Shown: positions 17,819-26,854 of the stretch, one piece after another
How positions within the stretch are numbered: position 1 is the stretch's first letter
Layout: each line of letters begins with the position of its first letter
Source of the DNA: Tianweitania sediminis
GTDB taxonomy: Bacteria > Pseudomonadota > Alphaproteobacteria > Rhizobiales > Rhizobiaceae
Assembly: GCF_017813335.1 (NCBI RefSeq)
Contig: NZ_JAGIYY010000011.1
Span: forward strand, 62,001 to 126,000
Direction of reading: 5' to 3'
Length of the DNA stretch: 64,000 nt
The notes under the pieces: generated by a model
Databases searched by the model: none
What the model was told of the DNA's origin: nothing
Seen by the model: only the letters and a program-made list of their open reading frames with translations
Program-made: the position numbers and the translations under genes

Positions 17819-18379
17819 CTACTGCTCGAGAACCATGCCGCCGGCTTCCACGCGGTAGCGGGTGATCTTCTGCAGGAAGCTCATGCCCACGAGCGTACCG
17901 CTCAGCGCCTTGTCTTCCAGAACCGCAGCCTGAACGTCCTTGACATGGATCTTGCCGATCTGGATCTCACGGATAACCGCCGCCGCAGCCCGCGCCATTC
18001 CGTTGGCAGTTTGGACCCGATAACTGAAATCACTTGGCTTCAGCGACAGACCGATACGACGCGCCGTGCTTTCATTGATGGCCACCAGCGTCGCGCCGGT
18101 GTCGATCATGGCTTCCGTGCTGCGCCCGTTGAGCCGGAAGTCAGCGGCAAAATGGCCGCGTTCATCCGCTTCCACGCGCACTTTACGTCCTTGCAGCATT
18201 TCTTCCGGGGTTTTTTCGACGATCACGACCTTCGGCGCTGCCGCGGCGATCACCGGCTCGACTTCCTTCGCAGAACGATCAAAGAAGCTCGCGAAAAATT
18301 CTGGGTTCGACTGGTAAAGCAGCGGCACGGATGCCGCCACGCCTACAAAGGTGCTGACTAGGACAAGTTTCATCGACAT
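17819..18379 (-). CDS. Retropepsin-like aspartic protease (TIGR02281 type)
   Basis: A 186-residue membrane-anchored protein of the clan AA single-domain aspartic protease family found in alphaproteobacteria. An N-terminal hydrophobic segment (KLVLVSTFVGVAASVPLL) is followed by a variable linker. The protease domain contains the catalytic motif MIDTGATLVAI and the C-terminal LSGTLVGMSFL block. The family also occurs as a domain of SpoU- and SdhA-independent proteins, and its substrate is unknown. Start ATG at 18379 has GGGAG nine bases upstream. It lies 93 bases beyond upp on the same strand. Confidence 0.85.
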   Translation of the reverse strand: MSMKLVLVSTFVGVAASVPLLYQSNPEFFASFFDRSAKEVEPVIAAAAPKVVIVEKTPEEMLQGRKVRVEADERGHFAADFRLNGRSTEAMIDTGATLVAINESTARRIGLSLKPSDFSYRVQTANGMARAAAAVIREIQIGKIHVKDVQAAVLEDKALSGTLVGMSFLQKITRYRVEAGGMVLEQ

Positions 18380-18472
18380 GAGCGCTTTCTCCCGCTCCTG
18401 CATCGCAAGCACGGGTCGAAACCGCGTTAACAGCGCGGGAAAGCTCTTTTCGTCCTGAAGAAAAGGTAAATG

Positions 18473-19102
18473 CTATTTGGTGCCGTACATACGGTCGCCC
18501 GCGTCCCCCAGGCCGGGAACGATGTAGCCTTGCTCGTTGAGCCTTTCGTCGATGGATGCGGTGAACACCGGAACATCCGGATGCGCTTTGGTGAAGCGCT
18601 CGACCCCTTCCGGCGCCGCCAGCAGGCAAACGAACCGCAGATTGGTGGCGCCGCGGCTTTTCAGCTTTTCCACGGCAGCAACAGCGGAGTTCGCCGTTGC
18701 CAGCATCGGATCAACCACAATCACCAGACGATTCTCGAGGTCGCTTGGTGCCTTGAAGAAGTATTCCACGGCTTCGAGGGTGTCGTGGTCGCGGTACAAA
18801 CCGACATGAGCGACGCGCGCGGCCGGCACGAGGTCCAGCATGCCATCAAGCAAGCCGTTGCCAGCCCGCAGCACGGACGCGAAAACCAGCTTCTTCCCTT
18901 CCAGCGTGGGTGCTTCCATCTCTTGCATGGGCGTTTGGATTACCTTGCTGGTGAGTTCGAGGTTGCGGGTCACCTCGTAACATAGCAGCAGCGAGATCTC
19001 GCGCAGCAGGCGTCGGAAGCTCGCCGTCGAAGTGTCCTTCGAGCGCATGATGGTAAGCTTGTGTTGCACAAGCGGATGATCGACGACTGTGACGCCCTGC
19101 AT
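18473..19102 (-). CDS. upp: Uracil phosphoribosyltransferase
   Basis: A 209-residue salvage enzyme making UMP from uracil and PRPP. The PRPP-binding loop is [12 protein letters not shown] and the uracil-binding C-terminus is [16 protein letters not shown], both canonical. [12 protein letters not shown] is the third conserved block. It uses the uracil released by the deoA operon lying about 1 kb away on the other strand. It follows add on the same strand with about 80 bases between. Confidence 0.96.
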   Translation of the reverse strand: MQGVTVVDHPLVQHKLTIMRSKDTSTASFRRLLREISLLLCYEVTRNLELTSKVIQTPMQEMEAPTLEGKKLVFASVLRAGNGLLDGMLDLVPAARVAHVGLYRDHDTLEAVEYFFKAPSDLENRLVIVVDPMLATANSAVAAVEKLKSRGATNLRFVCLLAAPEGVERFTKAHPDVPVFTASIDERLNEQGYIVPGLGDAGDRMYGTK

Positions 19103-19180
19103 GGTGAACTCCGAACCGACTGCTTCTTTTCTCGATTAACAGACCGGCGCCGGGCTGAGAAACCAAAAGCGAGCCTTGGG

Positions 19181-20200
19181 TCACAGCTTTCGCGCAGAAG
19201 CGGATCGGGCAGCCGGCTTGGGGACGCGCGTGAGGAGTTGCGCCCTAGTTTTGCGATCCACGAAGGCTGCCTCGACCGCAGTTTGCGTGAAACTCGTCAG
19301 CGTCCGCTCGTCGAAGCCGAACGCGCGTCGTGTCGCCTCATATTCCCCTGCCAGCGAGGTGCGGAAGAAGGGAGGATCGTCCGAGTTCAGCGTGACCCGG
19401 CAGCCCGCCTGCAGAAGCCGGGGCAATGGATGGTCCGCGAGGCTTGGAAATACGCCCAAAGCGATGTTGGAGCCGGGACAGCATTCCAGCACCACGCCTT
19501 CGTCGGCGATACGCTTGACGAGGTCGGTGTTCTCCACCGCGCGCACCCCATGGCCGATGCGCGACGGCCGCAGGTGATCAAGTGCGGCGGCCACACTCTC
19601 CCAGCCGCCGAATTCACCCGCATGCACAGTGATGCCCAGGCCAGCTTCCCGCGCGATCTCGAAGGCTCGAACGAAGTCTTCCATATCCCCAACGCGCTCG
19701 TCACCGGCCATGCCAAACCCCGCAATCAACGGGTGGCGGCTGCGCGCCGCGAAACGTGCGGCTGCTTCCACGGCTTCAACACCGAAGTGGCGCACGCCAG
19801 TAACCACCATGCGGCTTTCGATGCCGGTTTTCGCCGCCGCCCGCTGCATGCCTTCAGCAAGGGCGCGGATATAGGCTTCGGGCGAAAGCCCTGCCTTGCG
19901 TGCATGATCGGGCGAAACAAAGAGCTCGGCATAGATCGCTCCGTCGCGCGCGAGGCTCGAAAGATAATGATCGGCAAGGCGCACATAATCGTCTTCGCTG
20001 CGAAACAGGCCTGCCACGACATCATAGGCGGCCAGGAAGCTCGTGAAATCGTGCCAGACATAGCCGCCGTCGCGAACAAGGGCGGAGAGATCGACGTTGT
20101 ACTTGCGAGCTTGGCTCACAGCGAGGTCCGGGGACGCTGCGCCCTCGATATGACAATGGAGTTCCGCCTTGATCGGCAACCGCTCTTCCTTCGGCGCCAA
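19181..20200 (-). CDS. add: Adenosine deaminase
   Basis: A zinc amidohydrolase of about 339 residues converting adenosine to inosine, which PunA can then cleave. Zinc ligands are in AELHCHIEGAA (HxH). The HAGEFGG block carries the catalytic Glu, and the SDDP motif near the C-terminus carries the catalytic Asp. The start is ambiguous. TTG at 20200 gives MAPKEERLPIKAEL, and a second TTG at 20179 also fits. A well-placed AGGAG serves an ATG at 20219 that is in another frame, so an indel near the 5' end is possible. It is divergent from ubiE. Confidence 0.9.
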   Translation of the reverse strand: MAPKEERLPIKAELHCHIEGAASPDLAVSQARKYNVDLSALVRDGGYVWHDFTSFLAAYDVVAGLFRSEDDYVRLADHYLSSLARDGAIYAELFVSPDHARKAGLSPEAYIRALAEGMQRAAAKTGIESRMVVTGVRHFGVEAVEAAARFAARSRHPLIAGFGMAGDERVGDMEDFVRAFEIAREAGLGITVHAGEFGGWESVAAALDHLRPSRIGHGVRAVENTDLVKRIADEGVVLECCPGSNIALGVFPSLADHPLPRLLQAGCRVTLNSDDPPFFRTSLAGEYEATRRAFGFDERTLTSFTQTAVEAAFVDRKTRAQLLTRVPKPAARSASARKL

Positions 20201-20287
20201 CAGCGGCGCGTCTCTTCATCGCGCTCCTAAACGTAGCGCGCCGGTCCTGACTGGGCTATGGTCCGGCCGACCTTGAGGATCAAAAAC

Positions 20288-21064
20288 ATGTCAGACCAAC
20301 GCGCCACCGCAGCGGGCGAAATGAACCAGTCCTATGGGTTCCGCGCTGTCGGCGACGGCGAAAAGCAGGCGCTTGTGAACGACGTCTTCCATAAGGTCGC
20401 ACAGCGCTACGACATCATGAATGACCTGATGTCAGCTGGCCTGCACCGGGTCTGGAAGGACGCTCTGGTGGCGGCTCTGAACCCGCCGAAACGCGGTGAC
20501 TTCCACTTGCTCGACGTTGCCGGTGGCACGGGCGACATCGCTTTTCGGGTGATCGACGCCTCGCACGGCCATGCACAAGCGACGGTGCTCGACATCAACG
20601 GCTCCATGCTGGGCGTGGGCCAAGATCGGGCGAACAAGCGGCACCTCGCCGGCAACACCACCTTCGTGGAAGCCAATGCGGAAAGCCTGCCCTTCCCGGA
20701 CCTTCATTTCGACGCCTATACGATCGCCTTCGGGATCCGGAACGTGCCGCATATCGACGTGGCGCTCCGCGAAGCCTTTCGCGTGCTCAAGCCCGGCGGC
20801 CGGTTTCTGTGCCTGGAATTTTCCGAGGTCGAAATGCCGTTTCTCGAGAAAGCCTATGAAGCGTGGTCGTTCAACGCGATCCCGCGCATCGGCAAGGCGG
20901 TTACCGGCGATGGCGAGCCTTACCAGTATCTCGTGGAGTCGATCCGCAAATTTCCGAACCAGGAAAACTTCGCGGCGATGATCCGCTCCGCCGGCTTCGA
21001 GCGTGTGACCTACCGCAATTATTCAGGCGGGATCGCAGCGCTGCATTCAGGCTGGAAGCTTTGA
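20288..21064 (+). CDS. ubiE: Ubiquinone/menaquinone biosynthesis C-methyltransferase UbiE
   Basis: A 258-residue SAM-dependent methyltransferase that methylates the demethoxy-quinol ring carbon in ubiquinone synthesis. Motifs are [17 protein letters not shown], the SAM loop [23 protein letters not shown] and the C-terminal [18 protein letters not shown] at 20288 gives the standard N-terminus. It is followed 14 bases later by ubiB, a common alphaproteobacterial arrangement. Confidence 0.96.
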   Translation: MSDQRATAAGEMNQSYGFRAVGDGEKQALVNDVFHKVAQRYDIMNDLMSAGLHRVWKDALVAALNPPKRGDFHLLDVAGGTGDIAFRVIDASHGHAQATVLDINGSMLGVGQDRANKRHLAGNTTFVEANAESLPFPDLHFDAYTIAFGIRNVPHIDVALREAFRVLKPGGRFLCLEFSEVEMPFLEKAYEAWSFNAIPRIGKAVTGDGEPYQYLVESIRKFPNQENFAAMIRSAGFERVTYRNYSGGIAALHSGWKL

Positions 21065-21077
21065 CGACGCGCATCCG

Positions 21078-22649
21078 ATGAGCACGCCTGCCGCTTATTT
21101 CCGGCTCCTGCGGGCCGGCTGGATCCTGTTGCGCGAGGGCGTCTTCGCCGCTTTGCCGGGACATGACCTGGAAGGCATGCCGCAGCGCGGCTGGCGCGTG
21201 GCGCAGGTGCTGGCGCGCCGACGCGCACCCGGCGAGCGATCGCAGCGCCTGATCCGCGCCGTGGAGCGACTTGGCCCTTCATACGTGAAGCTCGGCCAGT
21301 TTCTGGCCACGCGGCCCGATGTTGTGGGCAGCGAACTTGCACTCGATTTGACCGAGTTGCAGGACCGGATGCCGACCTTTCCGGATGCGCAATCGCGGCT
21401 CATGATCGAAGGATCGCTCGGGCGATCCGTGGATGCGCTTTTTACGCGTCTGGAACCCCCGGTTGCGGCCGCATCCATCGCGCAGGTGCATCCGGGCGAG
21501 ATCATCGATCCGCTTGGCGGCCGCAAGGTTGCCGTGAAGGTGATCCGTCCGGGCATCCGGCAGCGCTTTTATGCCGATCTCGACAGCTTCTTCCTGGCCG
21601 CACGGTTGCAGGAGCGGTTCATCCCCTCCACCCGGCGCCTGAAGCCCGTCGAGGTGGCGCAAACGCTGGCGCAAACCACCAAGATCGAAATGGACCTGCG
21701 GCTCGAAGCCGCCGCGCTTTCCGAGATCGCAGAAAATACGCGCAACGATCCCGGCTTCCGGGTGCCGGCGGTGGACTGGGAGCGCACCGGGCGCGACGTG
21801 CTCACGCTGGAATGGATCGACGGCGTGAAGCTCAACAACGTTCCTGCCATACGCGCAGCCGGGCACGACATGGAAGCGTTGGCCGTGACCCTGATCCAGT
21901 CCTTCCTGCGCCACACGCTGCGAGACGGCTTCTTTCATGCCGACATGCATCCCGGCAACCTGTTCGTGGAAGCGGACGGCACGCTGGTTGCGGTGGATTT
22001 CGGCATCACCGGACGGCTGGGCAAGAAGGAGCGTCGTTTTCTGGCGGAGATCCTTTATGGCTTCATCACGCGGGATTATCGGCGGGTGGCGGAAGTGCAT
22101 TTCGAGGCCGGCTACGTGCCACACCGGCATGACGTGGCCTCCTTCGCGCAGGCCATTCGCGCCATCGGCGAGCCGATCCATGGCCAGCCGGCCGAAACCA
22201 TTTCCATGGGCAAGCTGCTGACGCTTCTGTTCGAGGTCACCGAACTGTTCGACATGCAGACACGGCCCGAGCTGGTGATGCTGCAAAAGACCATGGTGGT
22301 GGTGGAAGGTGTTGCCCGTTCGCTGGACCCCGCCTTCAACATGTGGCGGGCTTCGGAGCCGGTGGTTTCAAGCTGGATCCGCGACAATCTGGGGCCGCGC
22401 GGCCTCCTTTCCGATGCCGAAGACGCGGCAAAGGCCTTCGTGTCGCTGGCACGCCAGGCACCGGAGCTTGCGGCCCGCACTGAGCGCCTTTCGGCGGAAA
22501 TCGACAAGATGGCGGAGAACGGACTACGGTTCGACATCGAGACCGCGCGCGCCATCGGCCGCGAAGAAGCCCGACACACGCGTTGGGGTCGTGCGGCGCT
22601 GTGGGTCGGCGCGCTGGCGCTGGTCTGGATTGCGGTTCAGGTGAGCTGA
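21078..22649 (+). CDS. ubiB: ABC1-type kinase-like protein UbiB
   Basis: A 523-residue atypical kinase/ATPase required for ubiquinone synthesis. It carries the KxGQ motif (KLGQFLATRPD), the alanine-rich AAAS nucleotide loop (PVAAASIAQVHPG), HADMHPGN in the catalytic loop and DFGITGRL as the metal-binding motif. A C-terminal hydrophobic segment (ALWVGALALVWIAVQV) anchors it in the membrane. It sits between ubiE and coaBC. Confidence 0.95.
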   Translation: MSTPAAYFRLLRAGWILLREGVFAALPGHDLEGMPQRGWRVAQVLARRRAPGERSQRLIRAVERLGPSYVKLGQFLATRPDVVGSELALDLTELQDRMPTFPDAQSRLMIEGSLGRSVDALFTRLEPPVAAASIAQVHPGEIIDPLGGRKVAVKVIRPGIRQRFYADLDSFFLAARLQERFIPSTRRLKPVEVAQTLAQTTKIEMDLRLEAAALSEIAENTRNDPGFRVPAVDWERTGRDVLTLEWIDGVKLNNVPAIRAAGHDMEALAVTLIQSFLRHTLRDGFFHADMHPGNLFVEADGTLVAVDFGITGRLGKKERRFLAEILYGFITRDYRRVAEVHFEAGYVPHRHDVASFAQAIRAIGEPIHGQPAETISMGKLLTLLFEVTELFDMQTRPELVMLQKTMVVVEGVARSLDPAFNMWRASEPVVSSWIRDNLGPRGLLSDAEDAAKAFVSLARQAPELAARTERLSAEIDKMAENGLRFDIETARAIGREEARHTRWGRAALWVGALALVWIAVQVS

Positions 22650-22665
22650 GAAGGGAGTCCGCCTG

Positions 22666-23907
22666 ATGCCTACCGAGCAGACACTAACGGGAAAGCGCAT
22701 CCTCCTTGTCATCGGAGGCGGGATCGCCGCCTACAAGAGCCTCGACCTGATCCGACGCTTGAGCGAGCGCGGCGCTGCGGTTCGCTGCATCATGACAGGG
22801 GCAGCGCAGCACTTCATCACGCCGCTTGCGGTTGGGGCGCTTTCGGCGGACCACGTTTTCACCGACCTGTTTGATCGCCAGGACGAGCAGGATGTCGGCC
22901 ACATCAGGCTCGCGCGCGATTGCGACCTGATCGTGGTTGCACCCGCCACGGCCGATCTGATGGCCAAGCTTGCCCAGGGGCACGCCAACGATCTGGCTTC
23001 CGCCGTGCTGCTCGCTGCGAAGGCTCCGGTTCTGATGGGCCCTGCCATGAACCCGCAGATGTGGGCGAACCCGGCAACACGGCGCAACCGGCAGACACTC
23101 GCCGGCGACGGGATCCATTTCGTGGGCCCGAACAGCGGCGAGATGGCGGAAAAGAACGAAGCGGGCGAAGGCCGCATGGCCGAGCCGCTGGAGATCGTTT
23201 CCGCCATAGAAGATCTGGTGAAAGGACCGTCGAAGTTGCTCGCCGGCCGGCGCATCATCGTGACCTCCGGCCCGACCCACGAGCCGATCGACCCGGTGCG
23301 CTACATTGCAAATCGCTCGTCCGGCAAGCAGGGCCATGCGATCGCGGCGGCGCTTGCGCGGCTTGGCGCAGACGTGCGGCTCGTTTCAGGGCCGGTCACG
23401 ATCCCTGATCCGGCAGGCGTTTCCACCACGCATGTGGAAACCGCGCGACAGATGCAGGCCGCGGTTGAAGCGCTTCTGCCAGCAGAAGCTGCGATCATGG
23501 TGGCGGCCGTGGCCGATTGGCGCAGCGAGACCGAAACCAATGAGAAGATGAAGAAGGGCGCAGGCGGACCGCCCAGCCTCCAGATGGTGGAGAACCCCGA
23601 CATCCTCGCCGGCATCGGACATCATGCGCAGCGGCCGACGCTGGTGGTGGGGTTTGCGGCGGAAACACAGGATGTTCTCGCCAACGCGGAAAAGAAGCTC
23701 GCCAAAAAGGGTGCCGACTTCATTGTCGCCAATGACGTTTCGCACGACAGCGGCATCAATCCGGGTGGCGTCATGGGCGGCGCCCGCAACCGGGTGAAGA
23801 TCGTCAGCCGCGACGGCGTGGACGAATGGCCTGAAATGGACAAGGACGCGGTTGCCGAAAAGCTCGCCGACCTCGTGGCCCGTCATTTGAACACGACTAC
23901 GGTGTGA
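22666..23907 (+). CDS. coaBC: Bifunctional phosphopantothenoylcysteine decarboxylase/phosphopantothenate-cysteine ligase
   Basis: A 413-residue coenzyme A biosynthesis enzyme. The N-terminal flavodoxin-like CoaC half has ILLVIGGGIAAYKSLDLIRRL, the HIRLARDCDLIVVAPATADL block and PAMN. The C-terminal CoaB half begins around residue 190 with VTSGPTHEPIDPVRYIANRSSGKQG and ends with KKGADFIVANDV. The TGA overlaps the start of the GNAT gene. In many relatives dut follows coaBC; here it does not. Confidence 0.96.
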   Translation: MPTEQTLTGKRILLVIGGGIAAYKSLDLIRRLSERGAAVRCIMTGAAQHFITPLAVGALSADHVFTDLFDRQDEQDVGHIRLARDCDLIVVAPATADLMAKLAQGHANDLASAVLLAAKAPVLMGPAMNPQMWANPATRRNRQTLAGDGIHFVGPNSGEMAEKNEAGEGRMAEPLEIVSAIEDLVKGPSKLLAGRRIIVTSGPTHEPIDPVRYIANRSSGKQGHAIAAALARLGADVRLVSGPVTIPDPAGVSTTHVETARQMQAAVEALLPAEAAIMVAAVADWRSETETNEKMKKGAGGPPSLQMVENPDILAGIGHHAQRPTLVVGFAAETQDVLANAEKKLAKKGADFIVANDVSHDSGINPGGVMGGARNRVKIVSRDGVDEWPEMDKDAVAEKLADLVARHLNTTTV

Positions 23908-24461
23908 TGACCCAGGCTCCTACGCTCCATACGCAACGTTTGACCCTGCGTGCTTATCGCCTCGAGGATTTTCCTGCCTTTGCTGCGATGCGTTCCGACC
24001 CTGCTGTTATGGCGCATATCACCGGCGGCGTCAGGGGCGAGGAGGATGCCTGGGGCCGCTTCATGCGCAACTTCGGCTTTTGGCAGGTGCTCGGCTTCGG
24101 CTATTGGGCGTTGACGGATCGGGACACCGGCACCTATGTCGGCCACGCCGGCTTCCACGAGATGCGCCGCGACCTGATGCCGTCGATCCGAGGCACATTG
24201 GAAGCGGGCTGGATGATGACGCCGGCCGTGCAAGGCAAAGGCGTGGCGACGGAGGCCATGCAGGCTGCGCTTGCCTGGGCGAGCGGCACCTTCATGGACA
24301 AGCGCATCACCTGCTTCATCGACCAAGACAACGACGCATCGCGCCGGGTTGCGGCGAAGCTCGGCTTCACCGAGCTGGCGCCTTCCACCTATGGCGGCAA
24401 AGCGGTGACCATCTTCGAGTGGACCAGATCCTCTCACCGTCCCGCTGCAGGCGCACCCTAA
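23907..24461 (+). CDS. GNAT family N-acetyltransferase (RimJ/RimL type)
   Basis: A 184-residue GCN5-related acetyltransferase. The N-terminal LHTQRLTLRAYRLEDFPAF segment and the acetyl-CoA loop AVQGKGVATEAMQAAL (Q/RxxGxG/A type) place it in the RimJ/RimL branch. Its acceptor could be a protein N-terminus or small molecule. ATG at 23907 shares a base with the coaBC stop; a GTG one codon earlier is the alternative. Coupling to coaBC is a positional observation only. Confidence 0.88.
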   Translation: MTQAPTLHTQRLTLRAYRLEDFPAFAAMRSDPAVMAHITGGVRGEEDAWGRFMRNFGFWQVLGFGYWALTDRDTGTYVGHAGFHEMRRDLMPSIRGTLEAGWMMTPAVQGKGVATEAMQAALAWASGTFMDKRITCFIDQDNDASRRVAAKLGFTELAPSTYGGKAVTIFEWTRSSHRPAAGAP

Positions 24462-24489
24462 CCGGCTCAGATTTTCTGCCGAGCCGGTT
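24460..24489 (+). terminator. Probable intrinsic terminator after GNAT gene
   Basis: Nine-base perfect arms AACCGGCTC and GAGCCGGTT surround a 12-base loop right at the end of the acetyltransferase gene. The following bases are only partly T-rich. It could serve both converging genes. Confidence 0.5.
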
Positions 24490-24509
24490 TGCGCGTTTGT
24501 TGCGCGCGG

Positions 24510-25088
24510 TCAGGCTCCGGGTCGGTCGCTTGCAGGTGCGCTGCCCCCAAAGCGCTGAGCGTAATCCTTTTCCAAACGCTCGATGTTCGACCAGAAGCCC
24601 TTGGTGCTGCGGTTGTTGAGAAGATCCTCCAGAACCTGCAGATGCGCATGCCAGCCACTCGACACGTTGAGCATCTGCCCGGCGTCGCGCAGTCGCTGAT
24701 GCGTCAGCACAAGAAGGACCTTGTCGCCTTGTTCCGCCAGGTCGAAGGTGACTTCGGACAGGCCGGGGGCGGCCGGCCAGGTGTAGGACAGGCGATGTGG
24801 CGGCTCAAAGACCGTCACTTCCACTTCGAAGCCCATCGTGCCCTTGTCCATTTCCTTGTATTTTTCGGGCGTCGGCTCGTCGGCGAAGTTGGCGTGGTTG
24901 AACAGCAGCCGGGTCTTGGAGCCGACCTGCGGCCCCATCGCGCCCGCGGCAAACCAAAGGCGGCGCTTGTCCTCGTCCACCAGATAAGACCAAAGGCGCT
25001 CGATAGGTCCGGGCATCAGTCGCTCCACCCGGATGGTGTCGCTTGAAAGCTTTTGCACGGGTAAAAGGTTGATTTCCTGCGCATGCAT
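24510..25088 (-). CDS. SRPBCC (AHSA1-like) protein
   Basis: A 192-residue START-like fold protein. The VERLMPGPIERLWSYLVDEDKRRLWFAAGAM opening and the VTFDLAEQGDKVLLVLTHQRL and GWHAHLQVLEDLL segments are typical of the AHSA1/DUF1801-associated branch. These domains bind hydrophobic ligands, but the ligand here is unknown. It is the third gene of an arsR-SRPBCC-SRPBCC operon, 27 bases after the second. Confidence 0.82.
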   Translation of the reverse strand: MHAQEINLLPVQKLSSDTIRVERLMPGPIERLWSYLVDEDKRRLWFAAGAMGPQVGSKTRLLFNHANFADEPTPEKYKEMDKGTMGFEVEVTVFEPPHRLSYTWPAAPGLSEVTFDLAEQGDKVLLVLTHQRLRDAGQMLNVSSGWHAHLQVLEDLLNNRSTKGFWSNIERLEKDYAQRFGGSAPASDRPGA

Positions 25089-25115
25089 GGGTGTTGCTCC
25101 CGTTTGAGGTGACGT

Positions 25116-25547
25116 TCAGGTCAGTTCTCGCTCCAAAGAAGCGAGCATCATCGTCCAGCCTTCCTTGGCCGGCTCGATCCATTCCGCGTTGCCAGCGTCC
25201 ATCTCGTTGGTGAGCGTCAGGACGCAGCCGGCACCATCCGGCTCAATCTCGACCGTGACGCGATCGTGAAGTGGACTGAACTGCGGGACCGCGAAGGTGA
25301 AGACCAGCAAGTGCGGCCGCTCGATCGCGAGGTAAGTGCCGACATGCGTGATGTCGCCGTCCGGGCGATGATCCACCAGCTTGAAGGCGCCGCCAACGCG
25401 GCCGTCGATTTCGCAAACCGAGATCTTCGTGTCGGTTGTGGTAAACAGCCAGCGGCGCGCGATGGCAGGATCAAGCCAGGCGTCGAAGACGCGTTCCGGC
25501 AAAGCGTCAAAGCGGCGGGATACAACAACGCGTACGGTTTCCGTCAT
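25116..25547 (-). CDS. SRPBCC (AHSA1-like) protein
   Basis: A 143-residue START-like protein with the usual RRFDALPERVFDAWLDPAIARRWLFT opening, the central EPDGAGCVLTLTNEMD strand pair and the final EGWTMMLASLERELT helix. It is coupled to the upstream regulator gene by an ATGA overlap. ArsR/AHSA1 pairs are widespread, and their ligand and purpose remain mostly unassigned. Confidence 0.85.
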   Translation of the reverse strand: MTETVRVVVSRRFDALPERVFDAWLDPAIARRWLFTTTDTKISVCEIDGRVGGAFKLVDHRPDGDITHVGTYLAIERPHLLVFTFAVPQFSPLHDRVTVEIEPDGAGCVLTLTNEMDAGNAEWIEPAKEGWTMMLASLERELT

Positions 25548-25900
25548 CGGCTCGCTCCTCCGTTTGCTTGTTCATCTTCTTCGCGCAGCAGCGTTTCCAG
25601 AGCATCCAGACGCTCGTTCCAGAAGCGCTCGTAGTGCTTGAGCCAGTTATCCGCTTGTTTCAGCCGCTCGGCTTCCAGCCGGCAGAAGTGGACGCGGCCC
25701 TCAATGCGCCTGCGAACAAGCCCCGCGCCTTCCAGCACCCGGATGTGCTTGGACGCACCCGCAAGGCTCATCGCGTGCGGCGCGGCAAGATCGCTCACCG
25801 TCTTCTCGCCTTCGGTCAGCCGCTGCAGCATGGCGCGGCGCGTGCGATCCGAAAGGGCATGAAAAACCCGATCCAAAGTGACGTGCTGTTGCTCAACCAT
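25544..25900 (-). CDS. ArsR family transcriptional regulator
   Basis: A 118-residue winged-helix repressor of the type paired with AHSA1 proteins (SdpR-like). The DRVFHALSDRTRRAMLQRL start, the recognition region AMSLAGASKHIRVLEGAGLV and the wing RRIEGRVHFCRLE are clear. No CxC metal-binding motif is present, so metal sensing is unlikely. I chose ATG at 25900 over a TTG 36 bases upstream because the protein family starts here. That ATG lies inside one of two operator-like repeats, suggesting direct autorepression. Confidence 0.9.
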   Translation of the reverse strand: MVEQQHVTLDRVFHALSDRTRRAMLQRLTEGEKTVSDLAAPHAMSLAGASKHIRVLEGAGLVRRRIEGRVHFCRLEAERLKQADNWLKHYERFWNERLDALETLLREEDEQANGGASR

Positions 25901-25948
25901 GTAGTTTACTATCTGCGTTCTCAACTCGATTGTCAACCATTTGGTTTA
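25895..25948. promoter_or_regulatory. Paired operator-like repeats in the arsR promoter
   Basis: Two 14-base sites, AACCATGTAGTTTA at 25895-25908 and AACCATTTGGTTTA at 25935-25948, differ at two positions and start exactly 40 bases apart (about four helical turns). The second has perfect inverted arms AACCA/TGGTT. The first covers the regulator's own start codon. They are probably the binding sites of the ArsR protein encoded just downstream. Confidence 0.6.
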
Positions 25949-25960
25949 TCGTTTGCGCAA

Positions 25961-25987
25961 AGAAAAAGGCCGGCTGTCAGCCGACCT
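25961..25987 (-). terminator. Intrinsic terminator of peroxiredoxin gene
   Basis: Read on the minus strand after the peroxiredoxin stop, an eight-base stem (AGGTCGGC/GCCGGCCT, one G-T pair) with loop TGACA is followed by a T-run (TTTTTCTTT). Confidence 0.7.
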
Positions 25988-25999
25988 CTTCACGATGCC

Positions 26000-26659
26000 T
26001 CAGGCGCTGGGCTGCCTGGTCTTGCGCAGGTAAGGCAGCACCCGCTCGAAAGAGCCGAACTTCTCGTTGGCTTCCTCGTCTGACACCGCTGCCGTGATGA
26101 TGACGTCGTCGCCGTTCTTCCAGTTGGCGGGCGTCGCGACCTTGTGCTTGGCCGTGAGCTGAATGGAATCGATGGCGCGCAGGATCTCGTCGAAGTTGCG
26201 GCCCGTGGTCATCGGATAAGTGAGGATCAGCTTGATCTTCTTGTCCGGCCCGATCACGTACACGGAACGGACCGTAGCATTGTCCGCCGGCGTGCGCCCT
26301 TCGGAACTGCTGCCTGCTTCAGCCGGCAACATGTCATAGAGCTTTGCAACTTCGAGGTTCTTGTCGCCGATCAGCGGGTATTCCACCGCATAGCCCGTGG
26401 CGGTCTGGATGTCCTGCTTCCATTGGCCGTGGCTTTCCACCGGATCCACCGAGATGCCAATGATCTTGACGTTGCGCTTGGCGAACTCGCCTTCGAGGCC
26501 AGCCATCGTGCCGAGTTCGGTGGTGCAAACGGGCGTGAAGTTCTTCGGGTGGGAAAACAGAACGCCCCAGCCGTCGCCGATCCAGTCATGAAAGTGGATC
26601 TGGCCCTGCGTGGTTTCGGCCGTGAAATCTGGGGCCGTGTCGTTGATGCGCAATCCCAT
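26000..26659 (-). CDS. 1-Cys peroxiredoxin (Prx6 type)
   Basis: A 219-residue thiol peroxidase reducing hydrogen peroxide and organic peroxides. The peroxidatic Cys45 lies in FTPVCTTELG. ISVDPVESHGQWKQDI and the long C-terminal arm (PANWKNGDDVIITAAVSDEEA) are characteristic of the Prx6 group, and no resolving cysteine is seen. ATG at 26659 has an excellent GGAGG eight bases upstream; in-frame sequence further upstream is not coding. The gene stands alone with its own terminator. Confidence 0.94.
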   Translation of the reverse strand: MGLRINDTAPDFTAETTQGQIHFHDWIGDGWGVLFSHPKNFTPVCTTELGTMAGLEGEFAKRNVKIIGISVDPVESHGQWKQDIQTATGYAVEYPLIGDKNLEVAKLYDMLPAEAGSSSEGRTPADNATVRSVYVIGPDKKIKLILTYPMTTGRNFDEILRAIDSIQLTAKHKVATPANWKNGDDVIITAAVSDEEANEKFGSFERVLPYLRKTRQPSA

Positions 26660-26854
26660 TGAAAACCTCCGGAAGCTTCGATGATGCAGAGAAATCGCTG
26701 ACACCCTATATAGGTCGCCGCCGCTTTTCCTGCGAGGCAGGGCCCACGCGGCGACTGCCGGTTCGGCAAACTTGAATCCGCCTCCAGCGGCGTTTTTGAG
26801 AATGCTATTCCGCGAGGCGTTCCACAGACCTTCTTCTAGCGAAAAGAACCCATC

